Origin: Mycolicibacterium sediminis
Lineage (GTDB): Bacteria > Actinomycetota > Actinomycetes > Mycobacteriales > Mycobacteriaceae
Direction of reading: 5' to 3'
Length of the DNA: 64,000 nucleotides
NCBI RefSeq assembly: GCF_010731735.1
Contig: NZ_AP022588.1
Coordinates: 4,092,001 to 4,156,000, forward strand
A model generated the notes under the pieces. It saw only the letters and a list, made by a program, of their open reading frames with translations. It was not told the DNA's origin and searched no databases. The translations under genes were made by a program, and so were the position numbers. Shown one piece after another: positions 27,046 through 36,542 of the stretch (the first letter of the stretch is position 1; each line of letters starts with the position of its first letter).

Positions 27046-27114
27046 CCCGTCATCGTGGACGGCGAAGCTGGTAGCCGGCTGTGGGGTCGCAGGGAGCCCG
27101 CAACGAGTTGGCGT

Positions 27115-30100
27115 CTAGCGTGGTTTCGCCAGCGGGAACGGCAACGTCTCGCGGATGCTGCGGCCCGTGATCAACATGACGACGCGGTCCACGCCGACAC
27201 CCAGGCCACCGGTGGGCGGCATCGCATACTCCATGGCCTGCAGGAAGTCCTCGTCGAGCTCCATGGCCTCGGGATCGCCACCGGCGGCGAGCAACGACTG
27301 CTCCTGCAGGCGCCTGCGCTGTTCGACGGGGTCGGTCAGCTCGCTGTAGGCGGTGCCCAGCTCGACGCCCCAGGCGACCAGGTCCCACCGCTCGGCGACG
27401 CCGGGGATGCTCCGGTGCGGTCGGGTCAGCGGTGACACCGTCGTCGGGAAGTCCTTGTAGAACGTCGGGTTCTGCGTCTGTCCCTCGACGAGTCGCTCGT
27501 ACAGCTCGAGGACGACGGCGCCCGCGTCCCAGTGGGTCAGGTACGGCACGCCCGCCCCGTCGCACAGCGACCGGAGCGTCGCCAGGTCGGTCTCGGGGCC
27601 GACGTCCTGTCCGAGCGCCTCCGACACGGCGCCGTGCACCGTCTTCACCGGCCACGATCCGGAGATGTCGACGGCCACCAGGGTGCCCTCGGTGTCGCCG
27701 GGGCGCATCACGACCTGGCTGCCGTTGGCCGCCTCGGCGGCGTTCTGGATCAGCTCGCGGCACCCGTCGACCCACACGTTGTAGTCGGCGTGTGCCTGAT
27801 AGGCCTCGAGCAGGGTGAACTCCGGGTTGTGGCTGAAGTCGACACCCTCGTTGCGGAAGGCCCGGCCGAGTTCGAAGACCCGTTCCACGCCCCCGACGCA
27901 CAGCCGCTTGAGGTACAGCTCGGGCGCGATCCGCAGGTACAGGTCGAGGTCGTAGGCGTTGATGTGCGTCATGAACGGCCGCGCGTTGGCGCCACCGTGG
28001 ATCTGCTGCAGGATCGGCGTCTCGACCTCGAGGAAGCCCTTGCCGACGAGCGTCTCCCGGATGGAGTTCAGGATCCGGCTGCGTGCGGTGATGAGGTCGC
28101 GCGACTCCGTGTTGATCGCGAGGTCGACGTAGCGTGTCCGCACGCGTGCCTCGGGGTCGGTGAGGCCCTTCCACTTGTCCGGCAGCGGACGCAGACACTT
28201 GCCGATCAGCCGCCACTCGTCGACGAGCAGGGACGGGGTGCCCGATCTGCTCCGGCCGAGGACGCCGGTGACCTCGACGAGGTCGCCGAGGTCGATCGCG
28301 CCGGTCACGTCGGCGGTCTTGCCCTCCGTCAGTCGCGAGTCGTCGAACAGGACCTGCACCTCACCGGACCAGTCGCGCACCTGGGCGAAGAGCACGCCAC
28401 CGTAGTCGCGCATGCGCAGCACGCGGCCGGCGACGCTGACGGGGACGTCCGCGGTCGCCAGCGCCTGGGCGATGGTGTGGCTCGGCGCCTGACCCACGGG
28501 ATAGGCGTCGATGCCGCTGTCCTGCAACGTCTTCAGCTTGGCCATCCGGACGCGGACCTGCTCGGGCAGGCGGGACCGGCTGGGGGCGTCGTCGTCGACC
28601 GAGATGCCGGTCATGTCGGGTGCGGAGCCGTCGCCGTGCAGCCGCCCCGATTCGACGAGGCTCTCAGGCACCGCAGAATGCTGGCCGGTGTGCTGCTTGT
28701 TGCGCCTGCTGAACGGAAGCACCAGGAAGCCCTCGGCGATGACCGACGCGATGCCCACCCGCGGCACCAGCCGCGCGTCCTCGTAGCAGGCGAACCGGGG
28801 CACCCATTCGGGCTGGTACTTCATGTTCGAGCGGTACAGCGTCTCCAGCTGCCACCACCGGGAGAAGAACACCAGCAGCGCCCGCCACAGCCGGGCGACC
28901 GGGCCCGCCCCGAGTTGGGCACCCTCCTCGAAGGCCGAGCGGAACATCGCGAAATTCAGCGAGATTCGGGTGACGGCGATGTCCTCGGCCTGCAGGCAGA
29001 GTTCGCTGACCATCAGCTCAATCGTGCCGTTGGGTGAGGTGGGGGAGCGCCGCATGAGGTCCAGCGAAACACCGTTGGTGCCCCACGGAACCAGGGACAG
29101 CATGGCGACGACCTCGTCGTCTCCGGCGTCACTCCCCGTCTCGCGGACCGCTTCGACGAGGAGGCAGTCGCTGTCGGCGGGGTCGCCGAGCCTGCCCAGG
29201 GCCATCGAGAAGCCGCGCTCGGTCTCGGTGTCGCGCCAGGAGTCGGCACGCTTCACCACCGCGGCCATCTCGGCGGGGGACAGGTCCCGATGGCGGCGCA
29301 GCCGCACCGTCAACCCCGCACGGCGGGCTCGGGTCACCGCCTGACGGACCGGTTTCATGTCGGGGCCGGAGAGCTTGTAGCGGTCGGGGTAGAGGATCGC
29401 CTCGTCGCCGAGTTCCAGTGCGTTCAGGCCGCCCTCGCGGAAGGCTTGCGCCGCAGCCGAACTGGCGCCCATCACGCCGGGTGCCCACCCGTAGGTCTTG
29501 CACAGCTCGAGCCATGCGGCGATCGCCGCGGGCCAGGCCTTGGGATCGCCGACGGGATCGCCACTGGCCAGGCAGACACCCACCTCGACGCGGTAGGTGA
29601 TCGCGGCGCGTCCGTTCGGGGCGAACACCACCGACTTGTCCCGACGGGTGGCGAAGTAGCCCAGCGAATCGTTCTTGCCGTACAGCTCGAGCATCCCGCG
29701 GATGGCCGACTCGTCCTCGCCGGTGAGTGCGTTCTCCGCCCGCTGCGATTGGAACAGCACGACGGCCGCCACCATGAGGGCGACGGCGCCGAACAGGCCG
29801 AGCAGCGCGTTGACCAGGACGTGGGGGTGTCCACTGAAGGTGTCCGAGTCGGCGCCGGCGAAGGCGCTGACCCGGTTGAGCGCATACCAGGGCCGGTCCT
29901 CGCGGGCCAGGGACCCGGGGAACAGCTCGAGCAGCCCCCAGCCGATGAGCGTCCCGACGGCCATGCCGGCCAGCAGCGCCGCCGCCGCCTTGACCAGTGC
30001 GCCACGCCGGACCCGGGCCCAGAACTGGTTGCGGGCGAGGACCAGGAATGCGATGGCGGCGACGTGGAACGCCAGCCCGATGACCTCCCCGATGTCGTCC

Positions 30101-30444
30101 ATGACGCTCTCGTCGCCCATCACCAGGTCGGCGATGTTCCACCCGGACGCGGCCACCATGTAGAGGACGAGGATCCACCAGGCGATCCGCTTGCGGGCGG
30201 CGAGCGCCGCGGCCAGCAGAGCCAGCACGAATGCCCAGGCGAAACTGGTGTCCGGGAAGTTGAAGATGTAGTCGTTGACGAAGACCCGCGGGATCCTGAT
30301 CGTCCACCGGATCAGCGGCGAGACGCTGGCCAGCAACGACAACGTGGCGATGACGCCGACCGTCCACCCCGCCGCGGCGGGAACCCACCACGAGGCGGAG
30401 CGGTGCTTGTCGTTCGCCGGCTTGTTGAGCGAGGCCAGGGTCAT
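27115..30444 (-). CDS. lysX: LysX: lysyl-phosphatidylglycerol synthase fused to lysyl-tRNA synthetase
   Basis: The 1109-aa bifunctional protein charges tRNA with lysine and transfers it to phosphatidylglycerol at the membrane, giving resistance to cationic peptides. It has about six N-terminal membrane helices, then the MprF-type transferase domain (GVCLASGDPVGD, FSMALGRLGDPADSDCLLVEA, LYRSNMKYQPEWVPRFACYED). The OB-fold and class II LysRS core follow, with motif 2 FRNEGVDFSHNPEFTLLE and motif 3 GLGVGVDRVVMLITGRSIRETLPFPLAKPR. The ATG at 30444 has a TATCCT -10 box 8 bases upstream, which supports it over an upstream in-frame codon. Confidence 0.96.
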   Translation of the reverse strand: MTLASLNKPANDKHRSASWWVPAAAGWTVGVIATLSLLASVSPLIRWTIRIPRVFVNDYIFNFPDTSFAWAFVLALLAAALAARKRIAWWILVLYMVAASGWNIADLVMGDESVMDDIGEVIGLAFHVAAIAFLVLARNQFWARVRRGALVKAAAALLAGMAVGTLIGWGLLELFPGSLAREDRPWYALNRVSAFAGADSDTFSGHPHVLVNALLGLFGAVALMVAAVVLFQSQRAENALTGEDESAIRGMLELYGKNDSLGYFATRRDKSVVFAPNGRAAITYRVEVGVCLASGDPVGDPKAWPAAIAAWLELCKTYGWAPGVMGASSAAAQAFREGGLNALELGDEAILYPDRYKLSGPDMKPVRQAVTRARRAGLTVRLRRHRDLSPAEMAAVVKRADSWRDTETERGFSMALGRLGDPADSDCLLVEAVRETGSDAGDDEVVAMLSLVPWGTNGVSLDLMRRSPTSPNGTIELMVSELCLQAEDIAVTRISLNFAMFRSAFEEGAQLGAGPVARLWRALLVFFSRWWQLETLYRSNMKYQPEWVPRFACYEDARLVPRVGIASVIAEGFLVLPFSRRNKQHTGQHSAVPESLVESGRLHGDGSAPDMTGISVDDDAPSRSRLPEQVRVRMAKLKTLQDSGIDAYPVGQAPSHTIAQALATADVPVSVAGRVLRMRDYGGVLFAQVRDWSGEVQVLFDDSRLTEGKTADVTGAIDLGDLVEVTGVLGRSRSGTPSLLVDEWRLIGKCLRPLPDKWKGLTDPEARVRTRYVDLAINTESRDLITARSRILNSIRETLVGKGFLEVETPILQQIHGGANARPFMTHINAYDLDLYLRIAPELYLKRLCVGGVERVFELGRAFRNEGVDFSHNPEFTLLEAYQAHADYNVWVDGCRELIQNAAEAANGSQVVMRPGDTEGTLVAVDISGSWPVKTVHGAVSEALGQDVGPETDLATLRSLCDGAGVPYLTHWDAGAVVLELYERLVEGQTQNPTFYKDFPTTVSPLTRPHRSIPGVAERWDLVAWGVELGTAYSELTDPVEQRRRLQEQSLLAAGGDPEAMELDEDFLQAMEYAMPPTGGLGVGVDRVVMLITGRSIRETLPFPLAKPR

Positions 30445-30501
30445 AGGGCGCGAGGATATTCGGTCCAACCGGGAAATGGGTGGGACTGAAGTGGGCGCGT
30501 G

Positions 30502-30864
30502 CTACCAGACGGGTCCGGTGAACCACTCTCCAGGACCCTTGCCCGGCTCCTCGGGCGCGGCGCTGGATTCGCGGAAGGCGAGCTGCAGGCCCTTCAGACC
30601 GTCCCGCAGTGGCCCGGCGTGCAGGCCGAGGTACTGCACCGACCCCTTGAGCAGGCCCGCGAGTGCCTCGATGAGCCGACGGGCCTCGTCGAGGTCCCGG
30701 TGCGGGCTCTCGTCGGGATCGTCGTCGCCCAGACCGAGCTTCTCGGCGGCCGCCGACATCAACATGACGGCCGCCCGGGTGATCACCTCGACGGCGGGGA
30801 TCTCGGCCAACTCGCGCGTGGGAGGGCCTGCTGTCTCGTCGGGCAGTTCGGGAACTTCGGTCAT
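30502..30864 (-). CDS. DUF1844 domain-containing protein
   Basis: The 120-aa acidic protein has the DUF1844 core VITRAAVMLMSAAAEKLGL near residue 30 and DLDEARRLIEALAGLLKG near residue 60. Function unknown; the family is found next to infC in actinobacteria. The ATG at 30864 is chosen because the domain starts soon after it. It is divergent from the infC leader, with overlapping -10 elements in the gap. Confidence 0.85.
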   Translation of the reverse strand: MTEVPELPDETAGPPTRELAEIPAVEVITRAAVMLMSAAAEKLGLGDDDPDESPHRDLDEARRLIEALAGLLKGSVQYLGLHAGPLRDGLKGLQLAFRESSAAPEEPGKGPGEWFTGPVW

Positions 30865-30870
30865 GGCTGC

Positions 30871-30877
30871 TAGAGTG
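30871..30877. promoter_or_regulatory. Overlapping divergent -10 elements (infC leader / DUF1844)
   Basis: TAGAGT (30871-30876, plus strand) and CACTCT (complement of 30872-30877) overlap almost completely. The minus -10 lies 7 bases from the ATG at 30864. The plus -10 would start the infC leader near 30883. Confidence 0.4.
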
Positions 30878-30966
30878 GCATGCGCGACCGTCTCGGCGAA
30901 TGCCGGGACAACAAGTGGAGTCCCGCTCCCACCGTCGGCCCTCACCGGCTCGACGGTCCGGTCACA

Positions 30967-31065
30967 GGTACCGCGAGGTACCCGTTCTGTGCGATGCACA
31001 GGCGACGCCTCTGCGTCGCGACCGGTCGGCATCGGGCCCTGTCATCGACGGGGCCCGTCCTGTTT
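30967..31065 (+). promoter_or_regulatory. Structured infC leader with attenuator-like hairpin
   Basis: Four successive hairpins precede infC. GGTACC-GCGA-GGTACC (30967-30982) has a GNRA tetraloop. CTGTGC-GAT-GCACAG is at 30987-31001 and GCGACG/CGTCGC at 31002-31019. CGGGCCC/GGGCCCG (31033-31057) is followed by TCCTGTTT, resembling an intrinsic terminator. IF3-L35-L20 operons are commonly autoregulated by L20 through a leader; such control is plausible here but not shown. Confidence 0.5.
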
Positions 31066-31111
31066 GGGTGCCGTGGTGGTAGGTCTCCTCGAAGACTACA
31101 TAGGAGGCCCC

Positions 31112-31768
<657 letters not shown>

Positions 31769-31776
31769 GGACTGCA

Positions 31777-31971
31777 ATGCCCAAGGCGAAGACCCACAGC
31801 GGCGCATCGAAGCGGTTCCGCAAGACCGGAACCGGCAAGATCGTCCGCCAGAAGGCCGGCAAGCGACACCTGCTCGAGCACAAGGCGACCAAGCGCACCC
31901 GTCGTCTCGACGGCCGCACCACGGTCGCTGCGAACGACACCGCCCGCGTCACCAAGATGCTCAACGGCTGA
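31777..31971 (+). CDS. rpmI: 50S ribosomal protein L35
   Basis: The 64-aa basic protein reads MPKAKTHSGASKRFRKTGTG at the N-terminus and HLLEHKATKRTRRL in the middle, as expected for bL35. It lies 8 bases after infC and 58 bases before rplT, the standard order. Confidence 0.97.
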   Translation: MPKAKTHSGASKRFRKTGTGKIVRQKAGKRHLLEHKATKRTRRLDGRTTVAANDTARVTKMLNG

Positions 31972-32029
31972 CCAAGCCCGCAGGCCCTCCGCGGCCTTCC
32001 ATTCGACCGATCGAGAATAGGAACACCCC

Positions 32030-32419
32030 ATGGCACGCGTGAAGCGCGCAGTCAACGCCCAGAAGAAGCGGCGCACAGTCCTCAAGGCCTCCAAGGGTTA
32101 CCGCGGCCAGCGCTCGCGGCTCTACCGCAAGGCCAAGGAACAGCAGCTCCACTCCTTGACCTACGCCTACCGCGACCGCCGCGCCCGCAAGGGTGAGTTC
32201 CGCAAGCTGTGGATCTCGCGCATCAACGCCGCGGCCCGGGCCAACGACATCACCTACAACCGCCTGATCCAGGGTCTCAAGGCCGCGGGCGTCGAGGTGG
32301 ACCGCAAGAACCTGTCGGAGATCGCCATCAGCGATCCGGCCGCCTTCACCGCCCTCGTCGAGGTCGCGAAGGGCGCCCTGCCAGAGGACGTCAACGCACC
32401 GTCGGGCGAAGCCGCCTGA
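32030..32419 (+). CDS. rplT: 50S ribosomal protein L20
   Basis: The 129-aa bL20 carries the characteristic ARVKRAVNAQKKRRTVLKASKGYRGQRSRLYRKAKEQ N-terminal extension and WISRINAAARANDITYNRLIQGLKAAGVEVDRKNLSEIA core. It is an early 50S assembly protein and in many bacteria the translational repressor of its own operon. Its TGA overlaps the CTG start proposed for the methyltransferase gene. Confidence 0.97.
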   Translation: MARVKRAVNAQKKRRTVLKASKGYRGQRSRLYRKAKEQQLHSLTYAYRDRRARKGEFRKLWISRINAAARANDITYNRLIQGLKAAGVEVDRKNLSEIAISDPAAFTALVEVAKGALPEDVNAPSGEAA

Positions 32420-33183
32420 CACTCCTGACCGAGAGGTCGAATCGGGTAGCTGCGGCGATCAAGCTGCAGCGTCCCGCCGGACGACGCCACGCCGCACGCT
32501 TCCTCGCCGAAGGCTCCAACCTCGTCGAGTCGGCGTTGCGGCGTGGTCTCGTCGACGAGGTCTTCGCCACGGAGGCCGCCGCCGATCGCTACCGCGACCT
32601 GCTGGTCGACGCCCCCGTGCACCTGGTGACCGAACGCGCCGCAAAGGCGCTGTCGGACACCGTCACCCCGGTCGGGCTGGTGGCGGTCTGCCGGATGCTG
32701 GACGCGTCGTTGGCGGACGTGCTGTCGACGCCACGACTCGTGGCGGTCGCCGTCGACACCGCCGACCCCGGCAATGCGGGCACGCTGATCCGGCTCGCCG
32801 ACGCGATGGGCGCCGACGCGCTGATCCTGGCCGGTGACGGCGTCGACCCCTACAACGCGAAGTGCCTGCGGGCCTCGGCGGGCAGCATCTTCTCGGTGCC
32901 GGTCGTCGAGGCGGCCGACACGCTCGCGCTCATCTCCGACCTCGTCCACGCGGAACTGGTCGTGATGGCGGCGACACTCGACGGTGAGCGATCGTTGGAC
33001 GACCTCGATCTCGACGTGCCGACGGCCTGGCTGTTCGGTTCCGAGGCCCACGGGTTGCCCGTCGAGGTGGCCGCTGCCGCCGCCGTGCGCGTCCGCATCC
33101 CGATGCGGGGGAGCGCGGAGAGTCTCAACGTCGCCGCCGCGGCGGCGATCTGCCTGTACGAGAGTGCCCGCGTCAGCCGCTGA
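32416..33183 (+). CDS. tsnR: SpoU-type rRNA 2'-O-methyltransferase (TsnR-like, Rv1644), CTG start
   Basis: The 255-aa SPOUT methyltransferase has an N-terminal L30e-like substrate-binding domain (RFLAEGSNLVESALRRGLVDEVFATEAAADRY). The C-terminal knotted SAM domain shows VDTADPGNAGTLIRLADAMGADALIL, AWLFGSEAHGL and RIPMRGSAESLNVAAAAAICLYE. No ATG, GTG or TTG lies near the homology start. Homologues begin just before LTERS, so translation probably starts at CTG 32416, which overlaps the rplT stop as CTGA (alternatively CTG 32425). It methylates ribosomal RNA; the exact nucleotide is unknown. Confidence 0.85.
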   Translation: MTLLTERSNRVAAAIKLQRPAGRRHAARFLAEGSNLVESALRRGLVDEVFATEAAADRYRDLLVDAPVHLVTERAAKALSDTVTPVGLVAVCRMLDASLADVLSTPRLVAVAVDTADPGNAGTLIRLADAMGADALILAGDGVDPYNAKCLRASAGSIFSVPVVEAADTLALISDLVHAELVVMAATLDGERSLDDLDLDVPTAWLFGSEAHGLPVEVAAAAAVRVRIPMRGSAESLNVAAAAAICLYESARVSR

Positions 33184-34417
33184 GCAGACCCTTGGCCACG
33201 TGGGTGATCTGCACCTCGTTGCTACCGGCGTAGATCATCAGCGACTTGGCGTCGCGGGCCAACTGCTCGACGCGATACTCGGTCATGTAGCCGTTGCCGC
33301 CGAACAACTGCACGGCTTCCATCGCGACGTCGGTGGCGGCCTGCGAGCAGTACCACTTCATCGCCGACGCCTCCGGCAGCGAGATCGGGTGACCGGACTG
33401 CGCGGCCTCGATGACGCGGAACAGCATGTTGCGCACGTTCATCCGCGCGACCTCCATGGTGGCCAGCTTCAGCTGGATGAGCTGGAACTGGCCGATCTCC
33501 TGGCCCCACAGCGTGCGCTCCCTGGCGTAGTCGACCGACAGCCGCAGGCATTCCTCGATGACGCCGAGCGCCATGGCGGCCACGCCGATGCGCTCGGAGG
33601 AGAAGTTCGACTTGGCGCTGTCACGCCCGTCTCCGGCCTCGTTGTCCTCGGTCTCGCCGAGCAGTCGATCGCGGCCGAGTCGCACGTTGTCGAAGAACAA
33701 TTCTCCCGTCCGCGAACTGTGGATCCCCATCTTGCGGAATGGTGCGGACTGCACGAATCCCGGCATGCCACGGTCGAGCACGAATGTGAGCACCTTGCGC
33801 CGACGTGGGTCCGCCGTCGGGGCTCCGTCCTCGTTCAGCTTCGCGTAGACGACCGTGACGTCGGCGTCCGGACCGTTGGTGATGAACGTCTTTCGGCCGT
33901 TGAGGACGTAGTCGTCACCGTCGCGCACGACGTAGGACTTCATGCCGCCGAACGCGTCCGACCCGGAGTCGGGTTCGGTGATGGCCCACGCCCCGACCTT
34001 CTCGTAGGTGACCAGTTCCGGCAGCCAGCGCTGCTGCTGGTCCAGGGTGCCCCGGGACGCGATGGTCGGAACGGTCAGCCCGAGGCTGACGCCGACGCCG
34101 GTGACGAGGCCCATGCTGACGCGGCACAGTTCGCTGATCAGCACGAAGCCCATGCCCGCCTGGTCGCCGCCGCCGCCGAACATGCCGCCCGACGACGTCT
34201 GGGACGCACTGCCCCCGTCGCGCAGCTTCGCCAACCGCCGCTCGAGTGACTCCTTGGCCATCGCATCTATCCCGAACGTGGAGAACAGCTTCCGCACGAT
34301 CGGGTAGGGCGCCATGTCGCCGCTCTCGAGTTCGTCGAGATGAGGCCGGATTTCCCTGTCGACGAATTCGCGAACCGCGTCGCGCACGGCGACGTCCACG
34401 TCGGACCATTCCAGCAT
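33173..34417 (-). CDS. Acyl-CoA dehydrogenase family flavoprotein
   Basis: The 414-aa full-length ACAD has the FAD-contacting segments AWAITEPDSGSDA and YVLNGRKTFITNGPDAD, ERTLWGQEIGQFQLIQLKLA, and AVQLFGGNGYMTEYRVEQLARDAKSLMIYAGSNEVQ at the end. The residue aligned with the MCAD catalytic Glu (YEGT) is Ala here (YAGS), so the base is either at the alternative IVD-type position or the enzyme is atypical. It overlaps the tsnR end convergently by 11 bases and lies downstream of the MpaB-family gene (3-base gap). Confidence 0.92.
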   Translation of the reverse strand: MLEWSDVDVAVRDAVREFVDREIRPHLDELESGDMAPYPIVRKLFSTFGIDAMAKESLERRLAKLRDGGSASQTSSGGMFGGGGDQAGMGFVLISELCRVSMGLVTGVGVSLGLTVPTIASRGTLDQQQRWLPELVTYEKVGAWAITEPDSGSDAFGGMKSYVVRDGDDYVLNGRKTFITNGPDADVTVVYAKLNEDGAPTADPRRRKVLTFVLDRGMPGFVQSAPFRKMGIHSSRTGELFFDNVRLGRDRLLGETEDNEAGDGRDSAKSNFSSERIGVAAMALGVIEECLRLSVDYARERTLWGQEIGQFQLIQLKLATMEVARMNVRNMLFRVIEAAQSGHPISLPEASAMKWYCSQAATDVAMEAVQLFGGNGYMTEYRVEQLARDAKSLMIYAGSNEVQITHVAKGLLSG

Positions 34418-34420
34418 CTG

Positions 34421-35485
34421 TCACGCAACCCTTCGTCGGCTGATCCGTCTGGCGCTCGCGGGTCGGAGACCGCCCAGCGAGAACGTGGCGTGCACCAATG
34501 ATCCAGCTCGCTCGGCGAGCGACGGACCGCGGGGTACGTAGTGCATCGGCAGGCCGCGGCGGTCGCGCGGCGGACCCGTGAACGCCGGTGCCTCGACGAG
34601 TGGCGCATCAGCCGGGATGCGGCCCTCCGCGCGGCGGTAGGCCGCCAGGGCCCGGGGATGCAGTCGGATCTCGTCGGGTACGGCGACGAAGGCGAGGTCG
34701 ACGAGCTTGCCGAGCAGTCGCAGCACCGCCTCGTCCTTCGGCGTCCACCGCATGTCGGCCTTCTCGCGCAGGACGGGATCGAACAGTCCGGCCGCGATCC
34801 ACCGCTGGCCGGCGACCAGCGGCTTGAACGCCTGATCCCAGACGGGCGTGGGGACCATCACGAACCACGGCTTCGGGATGCGGATGGTGAAGATGTCGCG
34901 TGCGGCCTTGGTGATCTCGAGGTCCTCGCGGCACGTCTTGTCCCAGTACTCGCAGAACGCGTCCCACGTCGCCGGCATGGGGCGCGTGCTCATCCCGTAC
35001 ATGCGGTACCACCGCACGTGCTCGTCGAACAGTTGCCGCTTCTCGGCGTCGGTGAGGCCACCGCAGAAGTAGTCGGCGGTCTTGATGATCAGCATGAAGA
35101 ACGTCGCGTGCGCCCAGTAGAAGGTCTCCGGGTCCAGCGCGTGGTACCTCCGACCCAGGGAGTCGACGCCCTTGATCGTGTCGTGGTAACCGCGGATCTG
35201 GGCGCCCGTCCGTGCGGCGCGGTCACCGTCGTAGACGACGCCCATGATGGGGTAGACCGACCGGGCAACCCGCTGCAACGGTTCCCGCAGGACGACGGAG
35301 TGGTCCTCCACGGCCGCCCCGAGACCCGGGTACATGTTCTGGATCGCGCCGATCCACACGCCCATCAGACCCGTCCGCAGATCCCCGAAATACTTCCAGG
35401 TGAGCGAATCCGGACCGAGCGGGTCGGGAGCCGTGGCGCGTCCGTCGACGGTCGTGGAACCAATGGTCATGGCGTCGTCACCCAT
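34421..35485 (-). CDS. Oxygenase MpaB family protein (DUF2236, Rv1645c-like)
   Basis: The 354-aa product has the DUF2236/MpaB features GVVYDGDRAARTGAQIRGYHDTIKGVD and FYWAHATFFMLIIKTADYFCGGLTDAEKRQLFDEHVRWYRMYGM, with histidines expected to ligate heme. MpaB-type proteins cleave or oxidise isoprenoid or latex-like substrates. The mycobacterial substrate is unknown. Position after tsnR matches Rv1645c. It precedes the acyl-CoA dehydrogenase in what looks like a two-gene operon. Confidence 0.88.
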   Translation of the reverse strand: MGDDAMTIGSTTVDGRATAPDPLGPDSLTWKYFGDLRTGLMGVWIGAIQNMYPGLGAAVEDHSVVLREPLQRVARSVYPIMGVVYDGDRAARTGAQIRGYHDTIKGVDSLGRRYHALDPETFYWAHATFFMLIIKTADYFCGGLTDAEKRQLFDEHVRWYRMYGMSTRPMPATWDAFCEYWDKTCREDLEITKAARDIFTIRIPKPWFVMVPTPVWDQAFKPLVAGQRWIAAGLFDPVLREKADMRWTPKDEAVLRLLGKLVDLAFVAVPDEIRLHPRALAAYRRAEGRIPADAPLVEAPAFTGPPRDRRGLPMHYVPRGPSLAERAGSLVHATFSLGGLRPASARRISRRRVA

Positions 35486-35604
35486 CTCTCACTCCGGGTC
35501 GTGTCCTCACGATATGGGTGACAACGCGTGTTGTCCACGAAGCGCGGCCGCACATGGCGAGACTGACGGTCCGACCGTGACCGGCGCGCGGCGGCGGGCC
35601 GTCG

Positions 35605-35634
35605 TTGCCGGTCCTTCCGACCGGCACCTAGGGT
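35605..35634 (+). promoter_or_regulatory. Promoter of the adenylate cyclase gene
   Basis: TTGCCG (35605-35610), an 18-bp spacer and TAGGGT (35629-35634), with 6 bases to the GTG at 35641. The transcript is predicted to be leaderless. Confidence 0.55.
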
Positions 35635-35640
35635 TGCGGG

Positions 35641-36534
35641 GTGGATGTCGAGTCGTTCGAGGAACGACCGGGAGGGCAGCAGCGCACCGGTTCCGGGTAC
35701 GGCGCGAGCGGCCCGTTCGGGTGGTTGCAGGCCACCAACCACAGTCCGGGCGTGGTGGCCTTCCTGCGGCGGGCCAGGCGCGCGCTGCCGGGGGATCCCG
35801 ACTTCGGTGATCCATTGTCGGCGGCGGGCGTCGGCGGTCCCCGGGCCGCCGCCCGCGCGGCCGACCGGATCCTGGACCGCGAGGCCGCGTCCCGCGAAGT
35901 GAGCCTCGGCGCCCTCCAGGTATGGCAGGCACTCACCGAGCGGGTGTCGGGCAAGCCCGCGTACCGCGAGGTCACGCTCGTCTTCACCGACCTCGTCGGG
36001 TTCTCGGACTGGTCGTTGGTCGCCGGTGACGACGCGACGCTCAGACTGCTCCGCCGCGTCACCCAGGTGATGGAGCCGCCGCTCCTCGCGGCCGGTGGGC
36101 AGATCGTCAAGCGCATGGGTGACGGCGCCATGGCGGTCTTCGGCGATCCGACGACCGCCGTGCGCGCGGTGCTCCAGGTCCTCGAGGCGGCCAAGACCGT
36201 CGAGGTCGACGGATACACGCTGCGGGTGCGCGCCGGGGTTCATACCGGCCGCCCCCAGCGCATCGGCTCGGACTGGCTGGGCATCGACGTGAACATCGCC
36301 GCGCGCGTGATGGACCGCGCCACCCGCGGCGGCGTGGTGGTGTCGCACTCCACCCTGGAACGGATTCCGGCGGAGGAGTTGGACGCGCTGGGGGTTACCG
36401 CGAAGCGGATCCGCAAGCAGTTGTTCGCCCCCAGGATCTCCGGCGTACCCGAGGATCTCGCGATGTACTGGCTGAAGATTCGCAGGGATCTGCCAGCCGC
36501 CGATGCGGAGGAAGCGTCGCCCCCGGGGGCATAG
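35641..36534 (+). CDS. Class III adenylate cyclase (Rv1647-like)
   Basis: The 297-aa soluble cyclase makes cAMP from ATP. The catalytic domain starts at VTLVFTDLVGFSDWSLV (first metal Asp near residue 116). The second metal Asp is in VKRMGDGAMAVFG, and the transition-state Asn/Arg are in DVNIAARVMDRA. All key catalytic residues are therefore present. The N-terminal ~100 residues form a helical regulatory region (GWLQATNHSPGVVAFLRRARRALPGDPDFGDPLSAAG). Gene order matches Rv1647. A membrane protein gene follows after 8 bases. Confidence 0.92.
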   Translation: MDVESFEERPGGQQRTGSGYGASGPFGWLQATNHSPGVVAFLRRARRALPGDPDFGDPLSAAGVGGPRAAARAADRILDREAASREVSLGALQVWQALTERVSGKPAYREVTLVFTDLVGFSDWSLVAGDDATLRLLRRVTQVMEPPLLAAGGQIVKRMGDGAMAVFGDPTTAVRAVLQVLEAAKTVEVDGYTLRVRAGVHTGRPQRIGSDWLGIDVNIAARVMDRATRGGVVVSHSTLERIPAEELDALGVTAKRIRKQLFAPRISGVPEDLAMYWLKIRRDLPAADAEEASPPGA

Positions 36535-36542
36535 TTGATCCA

